Origin: Lonicera japonica
Taxonomy: Eukaryota; Streptophyta; Magnoliopsida; Dipsacales; Caprifoliaceae
Length of the DNA: 64,000 nt
Assembly (NCBI GenBank): GCA_021464415.1
Contig: CM038464.1
Location: 51,690,783 to 51,754,782 of the forward strand
Direction: 5' to 3'
Made by a program: the position numbers and the translations under genes. Under the pieces are notes generated by a model. It was not told where the DNA came from. It saw only the letters and a list, made by a program, of their open reading frames with translations, and did not search any database. Each line of letters opens with the position of its first letter. Position 1 is the stretch's first letter. Of this stretch, positions 15,396-26,900 are shown in pieces.

Positions 15396-17986
15396 TTCTT
15401 ATGTGTGTATAGTGTTTGTTATTTTGATTATTTATTGATGTTACATGCAACTGGGGTGACGTTGATTGCGGCCTTAATTTGGTTGAATCCTGTTTGGTTG
15501 TAGGTTTCAAGTTTGGAGTTCTTATGGCGGTCAGAGATTTAACTGAGAAGAAATAATTGGGGTTCAGAGAAGATTATGCCTCTGAATTTGTTTTAAAGGG
15601 TGGTTGTGTTCGAATTCCTCGATCTCAAATCTGATTTCCAACAATTTATTGTCCATTTTATTTTGTTTTAATTTGCAACTGTTTCTGTGCTGTTTTTCGT
15701 CTCACCTTTGTTTCCCTTCTTTTCCATTGGAAATAATTTGCAGTTAAAGGTTCATATTAAACAAGTAAATATAGTAAATAATATACAAGCAAGTAGACTA
15801 GTTTAGTTGGAAAGGCACACTCAAACTAGAGAAAGAGACTTGACTTTCTTTTTAAAAAAGCAATAATAATAAAAAGAGAGTAAAGAAGTGTTATGGAGCT
15901 TTTAACCTGGAGAGCCTGCATGAAAAAGGCACCCTTCAGAGTCTCGTTAGTGTTGGATCTTTCTTATTTGAAAATAATAAAAATGGCTTGGATACTCGTA
16001 AAAGGAGATGTTTTACCTCTTTATACGTATATATATATATATATATATATATACACGTAAATGCACAATAAAAAACATCTCCAACAAGTTTTATGAAAAC
16101 AAAAAAAAAAAAAATTCATCCATTTCTTGTTCTTAATGGCGTGCATTTAACAGTCATCATTCGGGCTTTTGTTTTTCTGGGAATAAGTAAATATTCTAAA
16201 TTTAGGAATACCACTGTTTTATATGCCTGTAGATACCCGAGGTTTTGTGAGAACAAAAATATTATCTCAATTGCAACAAAAAGCGGTTAATTGTATGCAT
16301 GAATTTGCTAGAGGTGGAAGTGTTGAACTTCAAGCAAGTGCAGAACACCATCTCATCTGTAGATGATTATGTACAAAATGTCTGAGTTAAAAAATGAAAT
16401 CATACACTCTTTTTGACAAACAAGCTTGCAAAAAAGAAAAAGAAAAATAAGTGCTACTGTTTTAAACTTTACCTTCCAAGTAAAAACAAAAGTGACTCAT
16501 TAAAATTTCAAAAGTAAATCACACCAAAGTTGAATTCGAACAAAATTCTAACAAAGCCGACCAATAAATGAACTCTGAGCAAACTTCCAGTTTACCTTGC
16601 ACCAAAATTTTGTTCTCACAACATTGTTTACATGCATATGATATGTGAATCTTATACATACATATTGATCTGATTACAGCATTTCCTTTATCAGTAGAGT
16701 TCAAAAGTAAATCACAATCAAGGGATTGTACCAGAAATGGGATACAATACAATACCCAGTAGATAATCTGCTGAACTGAGCAACACTTTAAACCTTCTTA
16801 TCAACCATTGTCTAAAATCCTCACTCCAATAAATCAACTTCAGTACCTCTGCAAAAAATTATATGATAATGCCGTTAAAATTTAACTCCATTATCCTGCC
16901 CCTAGCAATCTGTTTGTTGACTGCGCCATAAGGTATATATACACACACTATACCTAGATGAAGCCTCAATTGAAGGTAACTCGTGGTCGACTTTAATCTT
17001 GATGCTGCAACTTTTACTGCAAAATCTGAGTACATGACACGGGTTTCATAGTTAAGAAGATATTTGTTCTGAACTTTCTGCCGGGGACTTCAGGAATTTT
17101 AAACTTGAGAACATTTTTCCTTCGATTCTTGGGGTGCATTTGATAAGAGTTGGAAAAAGATTTTGAACTCGTAGTGATTACAATAAGTTGGAAAATGAGA
17201 TGAGTGATGTGGTGAAATGTGCTATACTTTTTGGGTTTCCCATGGAAGCAAATTTTTTGGGTAGTGGCTAAAAATTTTTTTCCATGGAAAACAAAGATAA
17301 GACGGAGAATATCCCATCAAATCACTCCTGTCCTTTTCCAACTTTTTGTAAGGACTAGTAGCATTTTCAATAATTTTCCAACTTTTCCATCAAGCCCCCT
17401 TAATACAATGTAAAACCCTGGATCAAACAATATAAAGCTCTCTTTCTCTAACTATATGTATATACTATTTTATGTAAAGCCAAGTCCCATTTTGATAAGA
17501 TGCTAAAGCTTTGCCATTTTCATTTCCCATTTTAACCTACCATCTCCGTCCCAGTTTAAAAGTCAAGTTTCCTTTTTGGGAGAACCAGTGTACCAAATTT
17601 CAGAATATAGCTAAATAAGCTTTGTTCTTGACCATTAATTACAATGGAAATAGTGTTTATTTAAGAGGGGCAAAAGTCTAATAGTCACTCTTAATTTGGG
17701 ACAGAAAGAGTTGCCTATTATACAGTTTATAAGTGAGTAGCGAGTGCAGAGAGAACACATCATGTTCTAAATCATGAATGTGCCTAATGCTAATATACTT
17801 TGATACGAAAACTAACTTCATTCCACCCAAGGGTTTGATTCTGGGGATAGCAAAAAGGGCCGACCTGACCCTAATGGGACTGTCTTTTTTCAACAGGGGC
17901 AGGTACGGGTTTCTAAAACATAAACCTGCGGCCGTAGTTTTAGGTGGGTCAGGTTGGGGTTGGCCAAACCCATATGTGCAACTGGA
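15396..17986. other. Convergent intergenic region between isocitrate dehydrogenase and ABC1 kinase
   Basis: The two genes end facing each other. The region holds the 3' UTR of isocitrate dehydrogenase (to about 15750), a (TA)n run at 16028-16054, a MITE at 17131-17399, and low-complexity sequence. 17820-17960 resembles the 'gggtcgggt'-type repeats seen at 37230. No exon was recognised. Confidence 0.55.
17131..17399. mobile_element. Short MITE, same family as 25792-26063
   Basis: The terminal inverted repeats are 'ggggtgcatttgataagag' and (reverse strand) 'gggggcttgatggaaaag', with 'gttggaaaa' in both arms. The interior carries 'cccatggaa' and 'atcaaatcactcc' words shared with the element in the ABC1 kinase gene. 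Confidence 0.6.
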
Positions 17987-20900
17987 TTACATTTTTTTAC
18001 CAGATTCAGGATCCACTTTGGGAGAGAGTCCTTGTACTGCATATTTAGCATAAGATAGTAGCCGCTCACGCTGTGAAGTACCCAACCTGCTTATTAGGGA
18101 CCTCAGTAGACCACTGAAACAGAGTAAAACACAAATTGGAAACAGGAAAAACACATTTTCAAATGAAGAATCAATTTGTATTTGAAAGCAAAAACCAAAA
18201 AAGGATTAACGTTTACTCGGTGCGCAGTACGGCAAGAAAGTCGGAGGGTAGAGATTCCATAAATGAAGATAAGTCTTCCATTCTTAGAAATGTTAATTCC
18301 TGCTTTAGATTCTTTTTCTCATCAACCGACATTCCTCCCCCAAGAGCTGATTTACTGCCAATACCATAAAAATCATGTCACATTTATTTCTAGGTCAATT
18401 TAATAGTAAAAAACAATAATCATAATTGTCCAACTTGAAAAGCACTGTAGTTCAACTGTCAACAAAATAGATGGAATATACAGTTTCTCGGGTATTCATT
18501 TTCTTTTAAATCTTAACTTCTGCTTAGTTTTTTGGAACAAACTATTGCATTTTCACAATTATATGAACATGCATGTACACTCCAACAGTGTTGTATCAGT
18601 GATTCTCCCACTATAGAGTAATGGAAAATTGTGTTGTATATTTATGAACCCAATAGAATCAGATTTTACGTGAGATGAGATAAGCACCTAAAGAGATAAA
18701 CAACATAAAAGAATGGAAAATTGTGTTGTATATTTATGAACCCAATAGAATCAGATTTTACGTGAGATGAGATAAGCACCTAAAGAGATAAACAACATAA
18801 AAGACAAATACACAGTAGGATAACTACTTGGGCTAGGGTTTATCATTTACATTGGAGATACTCTAGCTAGTAGTTGAATCATATACAAATTAGTTTCGAT
18901 GATGCTTATCTCTAATACCTTCCCACAAGCAAAAATCATCAATGATGTTGAACTTGGATCGCAGCTGAAGAAAGCGAGTGGAGCTCAGTGGCTTGGTAAA
19001 AAATTCTGCTGTCTGATCAAGAGTGGAAATAAACCGAACATCGAGTGATTTATTTGCGACCTTTTCACAGACAAAATGGTAGTCAATCTCAACATGTTTG
19101 GTTCAAGCATGAAATACAGGGTTAGCCCTAAGGTACACATTGCCAAGGTTGTCACACCACCGAATAGGTGGGGATTGAAGTAGGTATCCAAGCTCAGAAG
19201 TAATTGAGTCCAACAGGATTCTGCAGTCGCATTTGCAAGAGACTTATATTCGAACTCCGCGCTTTAACAAATGATGGTAGGTTGCTTCTTCAAGAACCAT
19301 AAGATGAGATTGGATCCACGAAACACATAGTATCCATTAGTAGAGCAGCGATTATCAACAAAATTTGCCTAGTTATTGAGGCAAAGATTAGATGATCGGG
19401 TTAGTGAGAAGACTCTTGAGGTAGTGCAAAATTCACTTAACTGCAGTCCAGTGAGCAGTGGTAGGGGAATGCATAAATTATGCAACTTTATTAACTGCGA
19501 AAGAAATATCGGGGTGAGTTATTAAGAGGTACTGCAATGCACCGACCACACTCAGATATTCCGTGGGCAAAGGCAGAGGATTACCGCTTGTAGACAATTG
19601 CAACGAAGTGGCCATTGAAGTTGGGCAAAGGCAGAGGATCACCACTTGTTGTAGACAATTGCAATGAAGTGGCCATTGGAGTTTTTATTGGTATAGCATG
19701 AGCCATCTTGGTTTTATGGAGAAGGTCCAAACTATATTTCCTTTGTGAAAGAAACAAACCAGTAGGTCTAGAACTAACTTCCATACCAAGAAAGAAGTGC
19801 AAGGAGCCTAAGTCCTTGAGAGCAAACTCCATGCCTAATGCCTGAATGCATAATTGAATAGCAGAGGGTGAGTTTCTAGTGATTATAATCTCATCCACAT
19901 AAATTAAGATGTCGAGAAGCAACTTGAACTGCTTGTAAACAAATAAACTCAGGAGAGGGGATGGCCCAGTGATAAGCAACCTCGACCCTTGCCTTGAGGT
20001 CAAGGGATCGACAAATGGGAGTGGGAAGGGGAATTTTTCTTTGTTTGTCGGGTTCAAGGAGAGATTTAGACCTCCCTTTAAAAAAAATTCGATGAGGTGA
20101 AACCCAATTGAAGAAGACGCATAGATAGGCAGTGGTACCAAGCGCGGGGTGCTTGTTTAAGACCATATAATGCCTTATGTATTTTGCACATATGCATATT
20201 TGTGAGGGATGGGCAGGATCAATAAACCCAGGCGGCTGTGACATAAATACTTCCTCATTGAGATAGCTGTGTAAGAAGGCGTTTTGAACATCAAGTTGCT
20301 TGATTTGCTAGCCAAAGGAAACTGCAAGGGAAAGTACTACGGTACTACACGAATGGTTGTGGACTTGTGGGTTTCACCACAGGACTGAATGTGTTGCCGT
20401 AGTCAACGCTAGATTGTTGAATGTAGCTCTTAGCTTCAAGGTGAGCTTTTTAACGCTCAATAGCACCATCTGCTTTTCGCTCTAACTTGAATATCCATTT
20501 GCAACCAATTATGTTAGCCTGCGGCGAAGGCAGTACTAAAACCCAAGTACCATTTTTTATGAGGGCATTGTACTCAGATGACATGGCAGCACACCGTTCC
20601 GGAACTTTAGACGCCTGCGTATAACACGATGGTTCAGGGGAGCAGATAAGTGCATTGACTGGGTAGTGAAAGGCAAGTCAAGATTTTTGGTTTGCGGGTT
20701 CCGTCGCGGAGGCGTGTGACCATAGGATGAGTGTTTTTGACGGGAGGTAACAGGTGGCAGCGGCGAAGGTATGGGTGGTGAAGGAGAGGAGGAAGATTCC
20801 AGCGTTGACGAGAAAGGAGGTTGAGTCATGGAAGGAGTGGAGGTCGATTTACTCGGGATAAAGGAAAATCAGGAGGGTCTTTGGTTTAGATAGTAGGGGG

Positions 20901-23900
20901 AATTCTCTGGCATGCATATCCAGATTTTCATAAAGCTTATCGAGGGCAGCGTGTTGGAGATAAAGGTAATGTGAAAGAATTGGAGGTGTTAATTATAGAG
21001 TGGGAAGTGGATGCTTGGGGGAAATTAATGGAGGTAGACCAATAGGAGTGAAAGGCTCACATTGATTTTGTGAGGGAGATCGAGGTGTTTTAGTGTGGAA
21101 AGGAAACAAGGACTCATCAAAAATTACTTGTGGTGAAATATAGACTCACACGGTAGAATGATCCAAACATCAAAAACCTTTGTGATGTTGAACTATAGTT
21201 GAGAAAAATACATTGTTTGGACCGAAAATGTAATTTGTGATTATTATATGGCCTTAAGTACGGATAACAACCACAACCAAAAACTCATAACTGAAAAAAA
21301 TATGGAAACATTGAAATAATTTTTTTGTTGGACTAAGGTTATGAATTACTGCAGAATGTAGTCTATTACTGAGAAAGACGGCCGTAGAAAAGGCCTCATC
21401 CCAAAATCTTGACGGAGCATGAGCATGATAGTAAGAGATAAGCCCTTTTCAATGATGTGCTGATGCTTATGATCTGCAGCACCATTTTGTTCATGTATAT
21501 GAGAATACGGAACACAGTGAAGAATCCCATTGATAAGACAACAATTATTAATGGTCTGATATTCCCCACCCCAGTCAGTTTGAAGCATATTTATTTTCTT
21601 GTTATACTAATGTGTTCTATTTTACCAACAAAAATAAAATAGCGAAGGACTAGGAAAAAAAAACAACATTCACCTGTTAATTGTTCTTCCTGTGAATATA
21701 AGAGGAAAGTATCTAGAGTACTTCCCAACACCGAATTGTTCACCAATCTGCTGTATTTTCATCGAGTCTAGAAGAATCAAAGCCTTCCAGAGCTGGCAGT
21801 AGTTCAGTCTGAAATTTTCATCAAATTCTTTGTATATCCCGTGATCAAGAAGAACTGCACAATTTTCGCAATTCAAGTCATTGAGTTCCAAAATAGAATA
21901 CAAATGGTGCATTGTTTCCTTTTAAATAAACTGAAGGGGACCAAAAGTTATTAGTTTGGGGATATACCTAAAGAAAATCCATTTGGTCCTTCTGGGGAAA
22001 CTAATATGTTACCGGGATGTGGATCCCCGTGCAGAAAACCATGGACAAATATCATTTCAGCAAATACTTCCACTAATGCTTTTGCAACCTAAAATAAAAG
22101 GCCAGGAAGATAGTGAAAATAAAAACCAAGAAAATTTTGGTTTAAATCAAATAACTAAGTGTGACGTAATGCCAAATGAAAATTCATATACCTTTGTTGG
22201 ATTAATTTTCATTTCCTTCATATATTCTAAGTCATCAACCTGAAAGCTAAGGAACTTCCTGTTAATAGCATAAACAGTAGGAAGTCAAAAGCAAATTATA
22301 GCTTAAAGGGCCTAATAACTATGCATGAATATTAGATCCACTAGAACTTCCTGTTAATAGCACATAAATAGTGATCTTACTTTTTTCCTGACTGACTTAA
22401 CACACACACACAGAGATTATATCCATAGTATATAACTGCCGTCAAAAGAGTTACGCAAGAACATTATAAAATATTGAGACAAGTGTTGAGTATGCATAAA
22501 CCATATACATCATAGGCCTGATGAAAGCCATATATACCTTCTGCCCTGGGCAAAATTGCATTGTCAAAACCTGGCTTGTTGTGAACTCCTGCACTTATTT
22601 TGTGGTTGTTAGCTTGAGAAATACAACACAACTATAGCTTCAAATTTGAAAATGTATCAAATACCGAAGGCCCAATGATAATATAAAACGCCCATCATAC
22701 GGCTATGTCATATATATAAACATTACCCAATAAACACAGGGAAACCTGACTGTGGTGTTGTTTTTGAAGTTTTTGGCTGATCTCTCTGAATTTCTTGCTT
22801 CCTGAATGAAATCTGAAGACCAACTTCTACTTTAGTACATTTAGATAATTGATTGAAAACACTTGGGGACCGTTTGGTTGTGTAGCCTAATTTTAAAAGT
22901 AGTAGACTTTCAATTAATGAATGGAAAATTCATACGTTTATAGATATTTCAATTCTAATTCATGGGGACGACTTATATGAGAAATCCCGAATATTAGACT
23001 AAAAACATGTTCTAAATTCCTCTGGGTATGTTTGGTGGGTGATTATTTTTCAAAATTTTAAAAACTCAATTTAAAATCAACTTTACTTTTATGCTTTCCA
23101 AAATTTATTTCACTTTACTTTATCTTTCTAAATTTTTTTTAAAACACCATAACTTTAAATCCAAAAATCAAAGTTAGATAAAAAAATATATATTTGAAAC
23201 CTACTCGTTGATATCTATAAAATAAGATCCACTGTGACTATTTTTTGAAAAAAATTTATGAGATTTTTTAGTTGGTTGAAAAAAACTCAAACAAAAACCA
23301 AATTCACTTTTAAACATACTTCTAAATTCTACCAAACACCAAATTTTAAAAACTTAACTTAAAAACTCAATTCAAAATATCAACCAAACATCACCTCTGC
23401 GTTCCTTAAAATTTTGTCTAGAGGCATTAACACAAAGTATAGACACTAAATATCCTCGAAGTACAGACTTGGAGTGAATTCTCTAGTTCTAGAAGTAGGC
23501 AATTTCAAGTTTTACTTGAAATGACTTTGACTTGAGTTTCCATGAATCAACTTGAATTATCATATTTACAATGTTCAATTTTCACCATATACAAATAAAT
23601 CTAAAAATCGTAGATTGCTTAATTATGAATTGTCCAATTCACAATTTAAGGGACAACCAAATGAGCCCTTAATAAAGAGCTAATTTCAAAAATAACGTAC
23701 GGAAACATACATGTATTGAAGCATCAACAGAGACAAAGCACAAAATGCATTAAAACGAACACAAGAATTTACAGAATAACAAACTAAATTGCAGAGACCA
23801 AATTAAATTACAGTGCTTTGGTAAAGGCATATTTTATTTGGCAATAAGTGTGGCCATAAAGAGGTTACTCACTTGATTATTGTACAAGGAAAAGAATCAA

Positions 23901-26900
23901 AGTGGAAGTATCCACAGCTACAAAAGTAAAATTGGACAGCAATGTCAATTCAACTTACCGAGTTCCAAAGCAATAGACTCAGCAAATTCTGATACCATCC
24001 ACTGGAACCTATATTCAGGAAAAAACTGTAGAAAGAACAGAAGCAACTTTTAAAGCAAATGAAAAACACAAGGCAAGAAACTAGTGAGAGAAAATGAACA
24101 ATTGCAATGATAGATTTTCAGGTGAACAAAGGGTAAAATTAATTTTAAAAACCATAAGCATATGGAAGATCCATCTAAACTCTTCACACAAACTAGGGGT
24201 GGCAATTTCTCACAGGTCAACATGACTCGAAGCGGACACGAAGCTATCGGGTTAGGGAGCCGTTTCTTACTTGTTAACAGAAACTTGAAAATGACACGAC
24301 CCACCAATACATAATAAACGGGTCAACTTAGTGTCATATGGAAAAAGTTTGATTTCTTTTGTTCTTTCCTTTTTTTTACATAAATAAAGTAGTTGCTTTA
24401 TTCATTTCTTGAGCTGTATTTTAGGAATTACTGTAGAATTAGAGGATTATTTTACTCGGTTTTGCAAGTATTTAGAGATAATAAGTTTTAGTTAGACGTA
24501 GTGTGTATAAGAGTAGGGCTGGGACCGGTTTGGTTCTTGTCCTAAATGATAAGAACCGGAACCGAAAACCGAAAGAGAACCGAAAGTTAAAAACGGTTCG
24601 GTTTTGAGCATTTTTGTTCAAGAACCGAAAGTGGAACCGAACCGGTCTACCGGTTTTTCAGGGAACCGTTAGAACCGTTAATAATTGTAGGAACCGGCCA
24701 AAAACTGCTCTAACAGTTCTTCGGGGAACCGTTAGAACTGTTAAAACCCTTAAAATTAGTGAAAAACCGGTCTAGCGGTTATTTGGGGAATCGTTAAAAC
24801 CATTAGAACCGTTAAAACAGTTCCTAACGGTTCCTTTAATTAAATTGATCAAGGAACCGAGAACCGAACCGTTAATAACCATTAGGAACCGAACCGTTAA
24901 AATGTCCACTTTAATAATAATAACCGAACCGAACCGGTTTTTTTTAGGTTTTTTCGGTTCGGTTTATGGTTTTTCTTGCTCTAAGTACTATGCATGTCAA
25001 TCGAAAATTGCTATGTCTAGTGTAATGACAAGTAGGATTAGTGTCAGGTCATTTGATGACTAAATAAATAAATAATTTGGTGATAAATAATAAAAATAAA
25101 AAACTAGGATTTAGGTCATACCCATGTGACAGCTTTTGAGAGGAAAGACATAGTTGTGAGGTCTAATTTCATCTGACGCTCCAAGCCAGGATATTGCACC
25201 TGTGCTCCAGCCAAAAAAGAAATCCAGCCTATTTAGTAATAATAAAAATAAGCAGAACTAAATACAATGAAAATGAATGCATGCTGTGTTTATAAAGATC
25301 AGTCGAACATCTAGAACGAGAACATTTTTTTCCCTTGAAATGCCTCATCAATGAATACCTACTATATAAATAGTCTATTCTTCAATTAACTACAAAGAAG
25401 GGTATTTGATCTAAAGGTAATGAAGGACTTTAATCCCAATAAATCTAATATCTTATAGAAAGGAACAAAAATTATCATCTCACAGAAAAAAGTATATCCC
25501 TCTTGTCAGAAATAACGTCTGCTTTGTTGAGGAAATAGGACACGTAAAATTTGAGGATAGAGAAATTTGTTAATGCACAAATAAAATTTAAAAGAAACTT
25601 TACAAATTGCAAAAATTTTCAAAATGAAAACCACCTTAACTGCTAATTCCTGATTGTCTTTCAGTAAGGCGCGGTGTACTTGAGCAATAGATGCAGCAGC
25701 AATGGGTCGTTCATCCAATGACAAGAATCTGATATTTACAAAAATAGATCCCCGAGTCATTAAGAAAGTCAGGATTTTATGCAAAAACTAAGGCCTGTTT
25801 CATAAAAAAGTTGGAAAATGATTGAAAACACTACTAAGTTTTATGAGAAGTTGGAAAAAGAGATCAATGATTTGGTGAGATGTTCTCTATCTTTTGCTCT
25901 TTTTTAGTGAAATTTTTCTTACACATCTCACCCAAAATTGGGTTCCATGGAAAAACCAAATAAGTAATAGAACATCTCACCAAATCACTCATCTCTTTTC
26001 TAACTTCTCATAAAAAATAGTAGTGGTTCAATCATTTTTCCAATGTTTTTTATCAACGCACCCAAAGTATGAACTGATTTTGTATGCAGATTTTCAGGTC
26101 ACAGAATTTTGAAGAGGTGTTAGGATGGAAACTCCTGAAAAGAGTATCATGCCAACTAGGAAAAGATATGACAGGAAAATTTGAATTTACATTAATCAGT
26201 AACAACTTACATATCTGCTAAATCTGGTCCAAGATTGTGGATTAGTACTTCTTTTATTGCTTTAAAGTCACAAGGAACTGCCTAGAGTATTGCTGACCAC
26301 AAATTAGCATAACAGAAATAACTGGAGACAGATAAGTTGCACCTAAGAAGCATGGATACTTCGTCAAAGGAAGCGTGTCCGAATCGGATACAGGTACTCT
26401 TCGGATACGTAACGGATGCTTATTTTTACAGATCCATAATTAATGGATAAAAATTTAACCACCAATGCTTCGGGGATACTCTTGATACATATCCATAATT
26501 CATTGGATAAATCTGTAGTTCCCGATACTCAATAGATATTCTTGAAGTCTTGCAAACATGTAGATCAAAAACATTATATACTAAGTTACAACTTTCAGCA
26601 TGCCAATGAAGTATAACTATTCAGAAAAAAAATCAACATAAAGATTATATAAAAACAAAAGTAGGGCTATAAATCATTATAATAGATGAGTGGGTTGATA
26701 TTTGGTATTATTTTTGAAGTTTAATTTCCTTGATATAACGATATTTAAATGCTTTTATTAAGTGTCTGTATAAAATATATATGATAAATATGAATATATG
26801 ATAATAGGTTATAGGTGTATCCTCAATGTATCCGTATCCTACTTTTTCTCAAAAAGCCGCGTCCTCGTATCCAATACAGTTTCCATATCTGTGCTCCATA

